A stretch of DNA of 64,000 nucleotides from Croceicoccus estronivorus (GCF_001625325.1 NZ_JRQQ01000002.1:434001-498000), one strand, 5' to 3'; shown: positions 45,941 through 55,326, counted from the stretch's first letter. The notes: a model not told the origin generated them from the sequence alone. A program made the numbers and translations.

Positions 45941-46613
45941 AACGCCGTTCCCGTCCCGCAAATGCATCCAGTGCCTGCTCAAGATGGGCGGGCGTAAAAT
46001 CCGGCCATAACGTGTCAGTGAACCACAATTCCGCGTAAGCCGCCTGCCACAAGAGGAAGTTCGACAGACGCAGCTCTCCCGATGTGCGGATGAGGAGATC
46101 CAGCGGCGGCAATCCAGCCGTATCGAGATGCGCTTCTATCGTTTCTGCCGTTACGTCACCCAGCGCGGCGGCGGCGGCGGCTGCACGCGCGATTTCCTGT
46201 TGGGATCCGTAATTGAGTGCGACCGCCAGTGTGCCTGCCGTCCCTTCAGCCGTCCGCGCCAGCGCTTCGTCCAGCTGCACGACCAGATCGGACGACAGAG
46301 CCCCATAATCCCCGATAATCCTGAGGCGAATTCCATTGGCGACCAGATCCGGCAGATCGCTCTTCAGGAACCGACGCATCAACGCCATCAGGTCGTCGAC
46401 TTCGCCTTCCGGCCGTTTCCAATTTTCAGACGAAAAGGCATATAGCGTCAATGCTTCAAGGCCACTGTCGGGTAAAGCTCGAACCAGCCGACGCACCGCC
46501 TCCGCACCCTTTTGGTGCCCTATGGCACGCGGCAAACGATGCTTCTTCGCCCATCGGCCATTGCCATCCATGATTATCGCGACATGGCGCGCAGGCTTGG
46601 CTCGCTCGTTCAT
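45927..46613 (-). CDS. uppS: Undecaprenyl (isoprenyl) diphosphate synthase
   Basis: The 228-residue protein has the cis-prenyltransferase motifs [15 protein letters not shown] (catalytic Asp), [14 protein letters not shown] and [18 protein letters not shown]. It makes the C55 carrier lipid for peptidoglycan and glycans. It lies between frr and cdsA, the standard order; an 82-bp gap separates it from frr. Confidence 0.97.
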   Translation of the reverse strand: MNERAKPARHVAIIMDGNGRWAKKHRLPRAIGHQKGAEAVRRLVRALPDSGLEALTLYAFSSENWKRPEGEVDDLMALMRRFLKSDLPDLVANGIRLRIIGDYGALSSDLVVQLDEALARTAEGTAGTLAVALNYGSQQEIARAAAAAAALGDVTAETIEAHLDTAGLPPLDLLIRTSGELRLSNFLLWQAAYAELWFTDTLWPDFTPAHLEQALDAFAGRERRYGGR

Positions 46614-46695
46614 TCGGAATATCCCGTTCGGACAGAACTTGCCATAATTTCAATGGCAGGCCCCGAACAAACAGCAGGAAGAGCCCTGCCACTTG

Positions 46696-47253
46696 TCACT
46701 GGCCCAGGATTTCCTTCTCCTTATGTGCAGCAGCTTCATCAGCCAGCTTCACATATTGGTCGGTCAGCTTCTGGACTTCATCCTCCTTGCGCTTGCGTTC
46801 GTCCTCGCTGATTTCCTTCTTCTTCTCGTCTTCCTTGAGCGCTTCCATTCCATCGCGGCGAACATTGCGGATCGCAATGCGCGCCTTCTCTGCATACTGA
46901 CCTGCCAGCTTGGCCAGTTCCTTGCGCCGTTCTTGCGTCAGGTCCGGAATGGGCAGGCGGATCGTCTGACCGTCGATCATCGGATTGAGACCCAGCCCGG
47001 CTTTCGCAATTCCCTTTTCCACTGCGATCAGATTCGATTTATCCCAAACCTGCACGCTCAACATGCGCGGTTCCGGAGCAGCGACAGTGGCCACCTGGTT
47101 GAGCGGCATCAGGGCCCCATAAACTTCCACCTGCACGGGATCGAGCAAAGTGGTGTTCGCACGGCCCGTGCGCAGTCCCGAAAGGTCGCTTTTGAGCGAA
47201 TCCACCGCTCCGGCCATGCGGCGTTCGATATCGGCGTTGTCATACTTTGCCAT
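46696..47253 (-). CDS. frr: Ribosome recycling factor
   Basis: The 185-residue protein is of exact family length. It has the motifs [33 protein letters not shown] and the helical [20 protein letters not shown] in part. It splits ribosomes after termination together with EF-G. It begins 3 bp after pyrH ends. Confidence 0.97.
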   Translation of the reverse strand: MAKYDNADIERRMAGAVDSLKSDLSGLRTGRANTTLLDPVQVEVYGALMPLNQVATVAAPEPRMLSVQVWDKSNLIAVEKGIAKAGLGLNPMIDGQTIRLPIPDLTQERRKELAKLAGQYAEKARIAIRNVRRDGMEALKEDEKKKEISEDERKRKEDEVQKLTDQYVKLADEAAAHKEKEILGQ

Positions 47254-47256
47254 GGA

Positions 47257-47979
47257 TCAGGCTTCCTTCTGCACTATCGTTTGAACGCCCCCGCCTTCCA
47301 ACACCCGGGCAAGATTGCCTTTCTCACGAATCGAAAAGACTACGATCGGGATGGCGTTGTCACGGCACAAAGCCACGGCGGAAGCATCCATTACTTTCAG
47401 GTTATCAGCCAGAACCTTATCATAACTGACTGTCTCATAACGCTTTGCCTGCGTATTTTTCTTTGGATCGGAATCATAAATTCCGTCAACGCTCGTCCCC
47501 TTGAACAGGGCATCGCATTTCATTTCAGCAGCTCGGAGAGCGGCCCCGCTATCGGTAGTGAAATAAGGGCTGCCCACGCCGGCGGCAAAGATAACAACCC
47601 TGCCCTTTTCCAGATGCCGTTCGGCGCGGCGCCGGATCACCGGTTCGCACACTGCGTCCATCTGAATCGCTGATTGCACTCTGGTATGCACGCCAAGCTG
47701 TTCCAACGCGCTCTGCATCGCAAGCGCATTCATAACGGTGGCAAGCATGCCCATATAATCGGCTTGCGCACGATCCATTCCCTGCGCCGCACCGGCCATA
47801 CCCCGAAAGATGTTGCCGCCGCCGATCACAAGGCAAATCTCCAGGCCGGTATCCTTGGCTGCTCGCACCTCCTTCGCAAGTTCAGTCACGAAAGCGGGAT
47901 CGATCCCGAACTGCTGATCCCCCATCAGCACTTCGCCCGAAAGCTTGAGCAATACGCGCTTGTAGGTCGGCAGGTTCAT
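47257..47979 (-). CDS. pyrH: Uridylate kinase
   Basis: The 240-residue protein starts at the ATG at 47979 ([18 protein letters not shown]); a longer frame crosses the tsf terminator. It has the amino-acid-kinase fold motifs [21 protein letters not shown] and [13 protein letters not shown]. It phosphorylates UMP to UDP. Because a terminator precedes it, pyrH-frr-uppS probably has its own promoter in the 48000 region. Confidence 0.97.
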   Translation of the reverse strand: MNLPTYKRVLLKLSGEVLMGDQQFGIDPAFVTELAKEVRAAKDTGLEICLVIGGGNIFRGMAGAAQGMDRAQADYMGMLATVMNALAMQSALEQLGVHTRVQSAIQMDAVCEPVIRRRAERHLEKGRVVIFAAGVGSPYFTTDSGAALRAAEMKCDALFKGTSVDGIYDSDPKKNTQAKRYETVSYDKVLADNLKVMDASAVALCRDNAIPIVVFSIREKGNLARVLEGGGVQTIVQKEA

Positions 47980-48070
47980 GGGGCGGGAATCTCTCTCCGG
48001 GCAACGGGCGTCGCCCTTATAGAGCCCCCGGTCGCGGTGCCAAGGGGCGCGGAAAGCGGTTTTCGGGCAC

Positions 48071-48103
48071 AAAAATCCCCGCGTGACCTGTTGCCACGCG
48101 GGG
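48071..48103 (-). terminator. Terminator after tsf
   Basis: On the minus strand CCCCGCGTG pairs with CACGCGGGG across a 9-base loop (48077-48103), followed by ATTTTT (48076-48071). It lies 24 bp beyond the tsf stop and separates rpsB-tsf from pyrH. Confidence 0.93.
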
Positions 48104-48126
48104 AAATTCATTTTCGCTAAGGAAAA

Positions 48127-49053
48127 TCAGCCTGCGACAGCGGCAGCGACTTCAGCGGCGAAATCACTCTCTTCCTTTTCAATGCCTTCACCAAGCTGGA
48201 ACCGGACGTAGTCCTTCAACACGATCTTGGTGCCGGCATCCTTGCCCGCCTTCTCGACGACCTGAGCGACAGGCGTCTTGTTGTCCATCACGAAAATCTG
48301 GCTGAGCAGCGCATTTTCCTTGGCGAACTTCGCCACTGCACCCTCGACCATCTTTTCCTGAACGTTCTCGGGCTTGCCACTCTCGGCGGCCTTTTCCCGG
48401 GCAATCGCACGCTCGCGCTCAATCACTGCCGAATCGAGTTCTTCAGCATTGAGAGCCTGCGGGAAGGCAGCGGCGATGTGCATAGCCAACTGCTTGCCCA
48501 GCGGCTCGAGAACATCAGCAGCAGCATCGCTTTCCAGGGCCACCAGCACACCGATCTTGCCGAGGTTGTCGGCTGCTGCGTTGTGCATGTAAGGCACGAT
48601 CACGCCCTGAGCGACAGTCACGGTCTTCATCCGGCGCACCTGCTGGTTTTCGCCAATGGTCGCGACATTGTTCGTCAGCTTGTCCGCAACGGTGCCGCCA
48701 TCCGGATAAGCAGCAGCCTTGAGGGCTTCGACGTCATCCGATCCCTGACCAAGTGCGACCTGAGTGGTCTTCCGGACGAAATCCTGGAACTGGTCATTCT
48801 TGGCAACGAAATCCGTTTCGGAGTTCACTTCGACCGCGACGCCCCTGGTACCTTCGACGGCAACGCCAACCAGACCTTCAGCCGCCGTACGGCTGGACTT
48901 TTTCTGTGCGGCGGCCAGCCCCTTCGCGCGCAATGCGTCGACTGCGGCTTCCAGATCACCGTTGGATTCATCCAGCGCCTTTTTGCAGTCCATCATGCCA
49001 GCGCCAGTGCGCTCGCGCAGATTCTTGACGTCAGCGGCAGTGTAAGCAGCCAT
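48127..49053 (-). CDS. tsf: Elongation factor Ts
   Basis: The 308-residue protein has the N-terminal UBA-like domain with [19 protein letters not shown], the [13 protein letters not shown] core and the dimer regions. It catalyses GDP release from EF-Tu. It follows rpsB, separated by a strong hairpin, and ends before a terminator. Confidence 0.97.
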   Translation of the reverse strand: MAAYTAADVKNLRERTGAGMMDCKKALDESNGDLEAAVDALRAKGLAAAQKKSSRTAAEGLVGVAVEGTRGVAVEVNSETDFVAKNDQFQDFVRKTTQVALGQGSDDVEALKAAAYPDGGTVADKLTNNVATIGENQQVRRMKTVTVAQGVIVPYMHNAAADNLGKIGVLVALESDAAADVLEPLGKQLAMHIAAAFPQALNAEELDSAVIERERAIAREKAAESGKPENVQEKMVEGAVAKFAKENALLSQIFVMDNKTPVAQVVEKAGKDAGTKIVLKDYVRFQLGEGIEKEESDFAAEVAAAVAG

Positions 49054-49076
49054 TTCAATACCTCGTTAAATATCCG

Positions 49077-49104
49077 GCGCCAGGCCGTCGGAACGGCCTG
49101 GCGC
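49077..49104 (-). terminator. 12-bp perfect hairpin between rpsB and tsf (attenuator-like)
   Basis: GCGCCAGGCCGT at 49077-49088 pairs perfectly with ACGGCCTGGCGC at 49093-49104 around CGGA. No T tract follows on the minus strand, so it may pause or process the transcript, or stabilise the rpsB 3' end, rather than end it fully. Confidence 0.65.
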
Positions 49105-49130
49105 GTTATCCGGCAATTATGCCAGTTCGA

Positions 49131-49892
49131 TTACGCTTCGGCCGAAGCCACGTCTTCAGCCGGGGGTTCGGCCAATTCGCCGATATCCGCACCCGAATCG
49201 ACAAGCGCTTCCTGCCCGCCCTTCTGGGCTGCCTGAGCAATAGTCTCGCAATAGAGACGAACCGCGCGGCTCGCATCGTCGTTACCCGGAACCGGGAAAG
49301 CGATACCCGACGGATCGACGTTCGAATCCAGAACCGCAACCACTGGAATACCAAGAACGTTGGCTTCCTTGATTGCCAGCTCTTCCTTGTTCGCGTCGAT
49401 GACGAACATCACGTCAGGAATGCCGCCCATGTCACGAATACCGCCAAGCGACAGCTCGAGCTTGTCCCGCTCGCGCGTCATCTGAAGAACTTCTTTCTTG
49501 GTCAGGCCAGCCGTATCACCCGACAGCTTTTCCTCAAGGCTCTTGAGGCGCTTGATCGACTGGGAAATCGTCTTCCAGTTGGTCAGCATACCGCCCAGCC
49601 AGCGATGGTTGACAAAGTGCTGCCCACAAGAACGAGCGGCCTGGGCAATCGGCTCTTGCGCCTGACGCTTCGTACCAACGAAGAGCACCTTGCCGCCAGC
49701 CTGCACTGTGGCAGAAACGAATTCGAGCGCACGGCCGAAGAGCGGCACGGTCTGCGACAAATCGATGATGTGAACACCATTGCGGGCGCCAAAGATGTAT
49801 GGCTTCATCCGCGGGTTCCAGCGGTGGGTCTGGTGGCCGAAGTGCGCGCCGGCCTCGATCAATTGCTGCATGGTGACGGTAGGTACCGCCAT
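49131..49892 (-). CDS. rpsB: 30S ribosomal protein S2
   Basis: The 253-residue protein starts at the ATG at 49892 ([11 protein letters not shown]); a TTG two codons earlier is not needed. Family motifs include [35 protein letters not shown] and [15 protein letters not shown]. It ends with an acidic tail. It is the promoter-proximal gene of rpsB-tsf, with a long structured leader upstream. Confidence 0.97.
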   Translation of the reverse strand: MAVPTVTMQQLIEAGAHFGHQTHRWNPRMKPYIFGARNGVHIIDLSQTVPLFGRALEFVSATVQAGGKVLFVGTKRQAQEPIAQAARSCGQHFVNHRWLGGMLTNWKTISQSIKRLKSLEEKLSGDTAGLTKKEVLQMTRERDKLELSLGGIRDMGGIPDVMFVIDANKEELAIKEANVLGIPVVAVLDSNVDPSGIAFPVPGNDDASRAVRLYCETIAQAAQKGGQEALVDSGADIGELAEPPAEDVASAEA

Positions 49893-50121
49893 AATCAATT
49901 CCTTTCCGGTTCAACCTCTGGAAAGCTGGAACCGTGCGGGCGGGGTCGAAACCCCTTTTTTCCGCGGCGGCACCGGTATGTGCGCTTTCCATGTGGATTT
50001 GTCCCACCCCAAGGCCCGACAGCCGGACCTTTTGCATGGGAGCGCGGGCCCCTTAGCGACATTTGCCGGTAATATCCAGTCCCTGTAGAGCGCAAAATAC
50101 GCGCCCAGACGCAATTAGCGC
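49893..50121 (-). promoter_or_regulatory. rpsB promoter/leader region
   Basis: About 230 bp without a gene lies upstream of rpsB. On the minus strand it contains a GGGGTTTCGACCCC hairpin preceded by an A run near 49945-49965, and GC-rich inverted segments near 50010-50060. Long structured leaders ahead of rpsB are used for autoregulation by S2 in other bacteria; a similar role is possible here. No ribosome-sized open frame of quality is present. Confidence 0.4.
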
Positions 50122-50151
50122 TTGACGATGAGAACAAACCATGAACATTGT
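50122..50151 (+). promoter_or_regulatory. Candidate SOS (LexA) promoter: -35, GAAC-N7-GAAC box, -10
   Basis: TTGACG at 50122-50127 is a good -35. CATTGT at 50146-50151, 18 bp downstream, can serve as a -10. Between them GAAC-N7-GAAC occupies 50132-50146, the direct-repeat form of the LexA box used in Alphaproteobacteria (GTTC-N7-GTTC on the other strand). A bound repressor there would block the promoter for the small membrane protein at 50254. Confidence 0.6.
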
Positions 50152-50176
50152 TCTCATCCGAAACGGACGAGAACAA
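50148..50176. repeat. 29-bp interrupted palindrome downstream of the SOS-like box
   Basis: TTGTTCTC-A-TCCG at 50148-50160 mirrors CGGA-C-GAGAACAA at 50164-50176 around AAA, with one mismatch. The arms repeat the GAGAACAA found in the LexA-like box. It may be a second operator half or a 5' hairpin in the transcript. Confidence 0.6.
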
Positions 50177-50253
50177 ATATCCCGGATCATAGTTTTCCAC
50201 AAGTGATCCACAGGCATTCAAGTTTCCCGGGACTCAAACAAAGAGGAAGAACA

Positions 50254-50520
50254 ATGATCGAAATTGCCGTTACCGCATTGTTCACCGTTGCAACGGTCAT
50301 CGCCCTATTCGTTACTGCGACGTCGTTATGGCACGCTGGCATAGCCTACCGTGAGATACGGCATGCACTGGCCAGTTGCACGATGCAGCAACATGTCTTT
50401 GTCAAACTCGAAGATTTGGAGCCGATTACGCCCCGCCCCAGGCTGCGGATCGTCAATCCGCCTGTGCGGACGCCCCGTCAGTCAGCGCCGCAGCCATGCG
50501 GGCTGCGCGCTGCCGCCTGA
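50254..50520 (+). CDS. Small membrane protein behind an SOS-like promoter
   Basis: The 88-residue protein starts at the ATG at 50254, with an excellent ribosome site (AAGAGGAAGA); a longer frame would start inside the operator. It has one membrane segment (residues 4-24), a short amphipathic stretch (28-42), then a proline- and arginine-rich tail with no recognised domain. The gene overlaps the end of pssA by 68 bp on the opposite strand. A LexA-like box lies in its promoter. SOS-induced small membrane proteins of Caulobacter (SidA, DidA) block division, so that role is possible, but no sequence similarity is claimed. Confidence 0.65.
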   Translation: MIEIAVTALFTVATVIALFVTATSLWHAGIAYREIRHALASCTMQQHVFVKLEDLEPITPRPRLRIVNPPVRTPRQSAPQPCGLRAAA

Positions 50521-51271
50521 TCTTCGCATAACTGAATACCCCGTAAGGCATCAGTACGAGATAACCCGCGCAGAGAACCGCCAGTGTCCACCAAGGCTCG
50601 GTCAGCAATGCCGCAAAGATGAGCCCGGCCAAAGCCAGCATTTCCAAACGGATGTTACGGCGCGGACGCAGCGAGGTCCAACTCAGTGTTGCGAGATTCG
50701 AAATCATCAGAAAAGCGATCACCGCTACCCAGATGGCAACTGCAACCGGTTCACGGAATTCGTCCCTTCCACTAGCCAACCAGAGATAAAGAGGCAGCAG
50801 CGCAAGGCCAGCCCCCACGGGGGCAGGAACACCGGTCAGGAAGCCGGCGGATTTATGCGGCTGTTCCTGCACATCAATCTGCGCATTGAAACGCGCCAGG
50901 CGCAAAGCACAGCAAATCGCCAGCCCCAACGCGGCAAACCAGCCGAACCGAGGAAGATCCTGTAGCGACCACAGGAACAGTATCAGCGCCGGGGCCATTC
51001 CAAAGGACAATGAATCGGCCAAACTGTCGAGTTCCGCACCGAAACGAGACTGCGCACGCAACAGGCGGGCGATGCGTCCATCAATGCCATCGAGCAGTCC
51101 GGCCAGGATCACGGCAATCACTGCCTTCTCCCAGTTGCCGACAATGCCGAACCGGATACCTGTCAGACCGGAACACAGGGCCGCCACTGTGATTGCATTC
51201 GGCACGAGCGCGCGCAAAGTCAGTCCGCGCGGCAATCTCGTCAGCCGATACGGCTGCCCTTCATCGTTCAC
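50453..51271 (-). CDS. pssA: CDP-diacylglycerol-serine O-phosphatidyltransferase
   Basis: The product is 272 residues from the GTG at 51271, which has AAGGGG nearby and lies 10 bp after psd; a longer frame would overlap psd. It shows the CDP-alcohol phosphotransferase signature in LLDGIDGRIARLL followed by FGAELDSLADSLSFG, and about eight membrane segments. It makes phosphatidylserine, which Psd decarboxylates to phosphatidylethanolamine. psd and pssA form one unit. Confidence 0.94.
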   Translation of the reverse strand: MNDEGQPYRLTRLPRGLTLRALVPNAITVAALCSGLTGIRFGIVGNWEKAVIAVILAGLLDGIDGRIARLLRAQSRFGAELDSLADSLSFGMAPALILFLWSLQDLPRFGWFAALGLAICCALRLARFNAQIDVQEQPHKSAGFLTGVPAPVGAGLALLPLYLWLASGRDEFREPVAVAIWVAVIAFLMISNLATLSWTSLRPRRNIRLEMLALAGLIFAALLTEPWWTLAVLCAGYLVLMPYGVFSYAKIRRQRAARMAAALTDGASAQAD

Positions 51272-51281
51272 GCTGGCCCCT

Positions 51282-52031
51282 TCATTGGGCAAGGCCCTCA
51301 ATATGGCACTGCTTTCCGAGTTCCGCGAGCACCGTTTCACCCGCAATCACCTTTTGACCCAGCACTACTTTGGAGTCCGTGCCCTGTGGCAAGTACACAT
51401 CCACACGGCTACCAAACCGGATCAACCCCACACGCTGCCCGGCGGCGAGAATATCCCCCGGCTTCACGAACGGAACGATTCGCCGCGCGACCAGCCCTGC
51501 GATCTGGGTGAACGCGATGGGTAAACCGTCGCTGCGCTCGATCAGGATATGCTGGCGTTCATTTTCCTCGCTCGCCTTATCAAGATCTGCATTGAGGAAT
51601 TTCCCCGGAATATAAATCAGCCGCCGCACTGTGCCGCTTACCGGCGCGCGATTGATGTGGACGTCGAAAACGCTCATGAAAATGGAGATGCGCGTCACCG
51701 GGCCGCTGCCAAGCCCTGGTGCCCCCGTGCCATCGTCGACCTGCAGCTCCCGCGGCGGTTCGACTTGCTGGATCAAGCTAACCAACCCATCCGCCGGCGA
51801 AATCACCAGGCCGGGATCTTGCGGCACGATTCGTTCCGGATCACGGAAGAATGCCAGAATACCCAGCGTGAGCCCGGCCAAAGGCCAGGCGATCGTCTCC
51901 CAGGCGAAAAATGCCGCCGCGATGCACAACGCACCGCAAATCATGGCAAATTTGCGACCTTCAGGGTGAATGGCGGGCCAATGCCACGCCGCCTCACCCC
52001 GACCTTTGTTATCTGACAGCTCACCGGGCAT
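51282..52031 (-). CDS. psd: Phosphatidylserine decarboxylase (short, RFGS type)
   Basis: About 249 residues from the ATG at 52031, chosen for the AGGA ribosome bases five nt upstream; ATGs at 52037 and 52058 are possible. A membrane segment (about 30-65) precedes the catalytic domain: [23 protein letters not shown], then [11 protein letters not shown]. The self-cleavage Gly-Ser lies in LIRFGSRVD, where serine becomes the pyruvoyl group. This is the short form common in Alphaproteobacteria. Confidence 0.93.
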   Translation of the reverse strand: MPGELSDNKGRGEAAWHWPAIHPEGRKFAMICGALCIAAAFFAWETIAWPLAGLTLGILAFFRDPERIVPQDPGLVISPADGLVSLIQQVEPPRELQVDDGTGAPGLGSGPVTRISIFMSVFDVHINRAPVSGTVRRLIYIPGKFLNADLDKASEENERQHILIERSDGLPIAFTQIAGLVARRIVPFVKPGDILAAGQRVGLIRFGSRVDVYLPQGTDSKVVLGQKVIAGETVLAELGKQCHIEGLAQ

Positions 52032-52180
52032 AGACATCCTGTAGGATTGCATCGGCATGGGAACAAGTCCCAACGCGCGATGAGCCCTGTCATTTCATCA
52101 TGGGAAATTGCCGACGGCACTTTTTGCCGATCGCCACCATGGTTAAGAAATTTCTCACCCCTTCGGCCTAGCATGACATC

Positions 52181-53287
52181 ATGGCCCTGCGGATCGAACA
52201 AACTGCTGCGACAGGTGCAGCCGATCAAACTGCCACAGGCGGTTGGCGGCGGCAGATTCGCGACGATCTACCCATATTCGCGCTATTTTCGCTGATCGCG
52301 CTCATCAGCGCCATATTGGTCGCACGCGAAGGATCGGCATTCACCTCGTCGACACTCATCGCAAATCTCGATCTCTACCCCAAGGCTATCGGGTTTGCGC
52401 TGGCAGTCGAGACGGTGATCATTTTATCAATCGTCCGCCCACACAGCCCTCTCAGCTTCTTGTCCAAGCGTTATACTTCCCCTGACATGAGAAGCTGGAT
52501 CGCGGGGCGCATGCCTTCCTTCATGATCCTGAGCCTGTTTCTACCACTGTTTGCAGTCTTGAAACCGATGATCCCGGTGCTGAACCCCTACGCATGGGAC
52601 GCACAGTTCATTCGCTGGGACGCGATCCTGTTCGGAGACGACCCTTGGCGATTGATGCAGCCTCTGCTCGGCTATCCGATCATCACATCCGGCCTCTCCG
52701 TCATTTATCACGCGTGGTTCCTGCTCGTCTTTCCTTTCGCATTATTGATGCTGTTCAGCCACCATGCGGACCGTATTCGCAGGCGCTATCTGATGGCCTA
52801 TCTGTCTGTCTGGACAATCGTGGGCTTCGGCCTCGCCACTGCGTTTTCATCGGTTGGGCCGTGTTTCCTGCAGCCTTTGACCGGCAACGGGCATTTCGCG
52901 GAGCAAATGGCATACCTCAACCACGCCAATCAGGTTTATCCGGTTCTCGTGCTGGATGTTCAGAAAGCCCTGCTCGACATCTACACCGCCGAGGGACCCG
53001 GTCATGGTGCCGGGATCACGGCCATGCCTTCGATGCATGTCGCCCTCGCCTTTCTCTCCTATCTGGCCGTTCGCCACGTCTCCAAATGGGCGGGCCGCTT
53101 CTTTCTGGCCTTCTTTGTCTTGATATGGATCGGCTCTGTCCATCTTGCCTACCACTACGCAGTTGACGGCCTCGTTTCCGTCATTGCTGTGGCTGCAATC
53201 TGGAAATTGACCGATCTGATTTTCAAATGGTGGGACAGGCAAGCAGTTACCTCTCCGGCCACCGACGCGATTCCCGCCACTGCCTGA
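52181..53287 (+). CDS. PAP2_3/Aur1-like membrane phosphotransferase
   Basis: The 368-residue protein has about seven to eight membrane segments. The PAP2 active-site motifs are GITAMPSMHVALAF and HLAYHYAVDGL. This spacing and the long N-terminal membrane region resemble the PAP2_3 branch that includes Aur1 inositolphosphoceramide synthase, rather than simple lipid phosphatases. Given a sphingolipid-producing lineage and divergent psd/pssA, a head-group transfer to ceramide or another lipid is plausible, but the substrate is inferred. Confidence 0.75.
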   Translation: MALRIEQTAATGAADQTATGGWRRQIRDDLPIFALFSLIALISAILVAREGSAFTSSTLIANLDLYPKAIGFALAVETVIILSIVRPHSPLSFLSKRYTSPDMRSWIAGRMPSFMILSLFLPLFAVLKPMIPVLNPYAWDAQFIRWDAILFGDDPWRLMQPLLGYPIITSGLSVIYHAWFLLVFPFALLMLFSHHADRIRRRYLMAYLSVWTIVGFGLATAFSSVGPCFLQPLTGNGHFAEQMAYLNHANQVYPVLVLDVQKALLDIYTAEGPGHGAGITAMPSMHVALAFLSYLAVRHVSKWAGRFFLAFFVLIWIGSVHLAYHYAVDGLVSVIAVAAIWKLTDLIFKWWDRQAVTSPATDAIPATA

Positions 53288-53397
53288 ACAGCTCCTGGCA
53301 TTCTGCGTCACCGGCATGGTGCCAAAAAGGCCCTGCAAGATGCCATGCCGCATCCTCAAGCCACAAAGCCAGCGGATCAGAAACTGGAAGAGGATGG

Positions 53398-53483
53398 TGG
53401 TGGACAGGGCTGGATTCGAACCAGCGTACGCTTGCACGGGCAGATTTACAGTCTGCTGCCTTTAACCACTCGGCCACCTGTCC
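53398..53483 (-). tRNA. tRNA-Tyr (GTA anticodon)
   Basis: A class II tRNA of 86 bases with a long variable arm and encoded CCA. The acceptor stem GGACAGG pairs with CCTGTCC, the anticodon loop is CTGTAAA (GTA), and the T loop is TTCGAAT. It lies between the PAP2-like gene and rlmB, opposite to both. Confidence 0.96.
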
Positions 53484-53635
53484 ACACCAGCGTCGGCTGC
53501 GGGCAAACCCGCGATCTTGGTGCACCCCAAAAAGGGGCTCTCCGACCGAGAGGCGCCCCAATGGCGAAGCCGCGCTTGCCTGTCAATGGGGGGGCTGGCA
53601 GGAGGCGGCTTAAAGTTTACGAACAGGGAGTTCAG

Positions 53636-54436
53636 ATGAGCAATAGCGGTTCCAAACGCGCGCTGCGCGGGCGCGCCGGCCGAATGCAAGGCGGACGAGG
53701 TTCCGGCCGCGCAAGCAAAGGTAGCGTCCGCTTGTGGGGTCGGCATGCCGTCGAGGCAGCATTGATGAATCCGGTGCGACAGCATCGCAAGCTGTGGGCC
53801 ACGCGCGAAGGCATCGATTCCCTATGTGGGGAATTGCCGCCCGATTTCATTGTAGAATACGCTCAAGCGCAGGACTTGGCCCGCCTCGTCGCGCGTGATG
53901 CGCCACATCAGGGCCTGGTTCTTGAATGCGATCCGCTGCCGGAAATTCACCTCGATGAGGTACTTGATTCCGATCCGGCGCAACCGATCATAGTACTCGA
54001 TCAGGTGACGGACCCTCACAATGTCGGAGCCATCCTGCGCTCTGCCGCAGCTTTCAATGCCGGCGCCATTGTAACGCAGGATCGCCATGCACCACCCGAA
54101 TCGGGCGCACTGGCCAAATCCGCCTCGGGTGCGCTCGAAATTGTTCCATGGGTCCGGGTTGTTAACCTCGCTCGTGCTTTGGAACAGATGGCCGAAGCCG
54201 GCTATTGGAGAATCGGCCTTGCTGGCGAAGCGGAAGCGACACTCGCACAGGCACTGCCGACAGGGCCGATTGCTCTGGTGCTCGGTGCAGAGGGCGAAGG
54301 GATGCGGCATAACATCGCTCAACATTGCGATGCACTTGCTCGCTTGCCGATTAGCGAGGCCATGGAGAGCCTCAATGTCTCAAACGCTGCGGCAATTGCC
54401 CTTTATGCCGTGGCCACGAGGGAAGACGACTCATGA
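53636..54436 (+). CDS. rlmB: SpoU-family 23S rRNA (Gm2251) methyltransferase RlmB-like
   Basis: The 266-residue protein starts at the ATG at 53636 (CAGGGAG upstream); the longer frame reads through tRNA-Tyr. A basic, glycine-rich N-terminus (about 30 residues) precedes the substrate-binding domain. The SPOUT motifs are LDQVTDPHNVGAILRSA, LVLGAEGEGM and ESLNVSNAAAIALY. It methylates ribose of a guanosine in 23S rRNA. RlmB is the nearest assignment; TrmH-type tRNA activity cannot be excluded. Confidence 0.87.
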   Translation: MSNSGSKRALRGRAGRMQGGRGSGRASKGSVRLWGRHAVEAALMNPVRQHRKLWATREGIDSLCGELPPDFIVEYAQAQDLARLVARDAPHQGLVLECDPLPEIHLDEVLDSDPAQPIIVLDQVTDPHNVGAILRSAAAFNAGAIVTQDRHAPPESGALAKSASGALEIVPWVRVVNLARALEQMAEAGYWRIGLAGEAEATLAQALPTGPIALVLGAEGEGMRHNIAQHCDALARLPISEAMESLNVSNAAAIALYAVATREDDS

Positions 54437-55287
54437 GTGCAACGCCCGCCACGTTCTTTCACAGATCGATCTATGTCCTGCTCGCCTGCGGATTGGCTGC
54501 TCTGCTTTCTGCCTGTTTCATTACGCCAGGGCATTTCACTTCAACGCTCGACATTCGCAAGAACGGCCAGTTCTCGTTCACTTATCAGGGCGAGATATTC
54601 ATGCTCGCGTTCAGCAAGCTGGGCGAAGACAAGAACGACGTATTCTCACCCGCATCCTGCTATGATGGCGATACAGGTGAAGAGCGCGACTGCACTGCCA
54701 CTGAACTCGCGGAACAGCGCAAGGAATGGGCCGATGGCGCCGATGAACGCGCGGCAAAACGCAAGCGTGAAGCAGAGGAAATGCGTGCTTTCCTTGGCGG
54801 AATAGATCCGTCCGATCCAGCAGCCGCAGAGAAGTTCGCTGCCAAGCTCCAGCGTCAGGCAGGCTGGCGTCGCGTAACTTACAAGGAAAACGGGCTGTTC
54901 GAGGTCGATTTCGCGGTCAGTGGCACACTGGGTTACGACTTCGCTTTTCCGACGATGGAACAGGTCGCCAATACCAATCCCTTCGTTGCGCTGTCACTGC
55001 GCGAAGATGGAAGTGTGAGAGTAGATGCCCCGGCTTTCGGAAGTTCGGGGGCAGACCCGCTTAAATTGATGGCGATGGGCCAGGGAATGTCCGCCGCGAA
55101 CAAGGGCAAAGATGGCCCCAAGTTTCCTGAAATGGCAGGAACGTTCACATTGACGACAGATGCCGCGATATTGGCCAACAACACTGACGAAGGCCCCCAG
55201 GCTGATGCCAACGGGAAAAAGTTGGAATGGAACGTCAGCAGCAGAAGTTCTGCGCCGCCTATGGCGCTGATCCAGATGGATCGCTGA
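54433..55287 (+). CDS. Predicted lipoprotein of unknown function
   Basis: The 284-residue protein has a lipoprotein signal: LLSAC at 24-28, lipidated cysteine C28. The mature part has a beta-rich start (TSTLDIRKNGQFSFTYQG), then a long charged helix (about 85-140; ERAAKRKREAEEMRAFLGG in part) and a C-terminal beta-rich domain. I recognise no family. It overlaps rlmB by 4 nt (ATGA), so it is co-translated, and is followed by a strong terminator. It probably sits at the outer membrane. Confidence 0.75.
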   Translation: MSATPATFFHRSIYVLLACGLAALLSACFITPGHFTSTLDIRKNGQFSFTYQGEIFMLAFSKLGEDKNDVFSPASCYDGDTGEERDCTATELAEQRKEWADGADERAAKRKREAEEMRAFLGGIDPSDPAAAEKFAAKLQRQAGWRRVTYKENGLFEVDFAVSGTLGYDFAFPTMEQVANTNPFVALSLREDGSVRVDAPAFGSSGADPLKLMAMGQGMSAANKGKDGPKFPEMAGTFTLTTDAAILANNTDEGPQADANGKKLEWNVSSRSSAPPMALIQMDR

Positions 55288-55326
55288 ACAATAGACAAGT
55301 CGCAGCGTAAGCTGGGTATCAAACTG

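Noticed and set aside
47980-48111. 44-codon extension of pyrH
   Set aside because: It crosses the tsf terminator; the ATG at 47979 begins exactly at the conserved N-terminus.
53345-53635. 97-codon N-terminal extension of rlmB
   Set aside because: It reads through tRNA-Tyr; the ATG at 53636 has a ribosome site and fits the family length.
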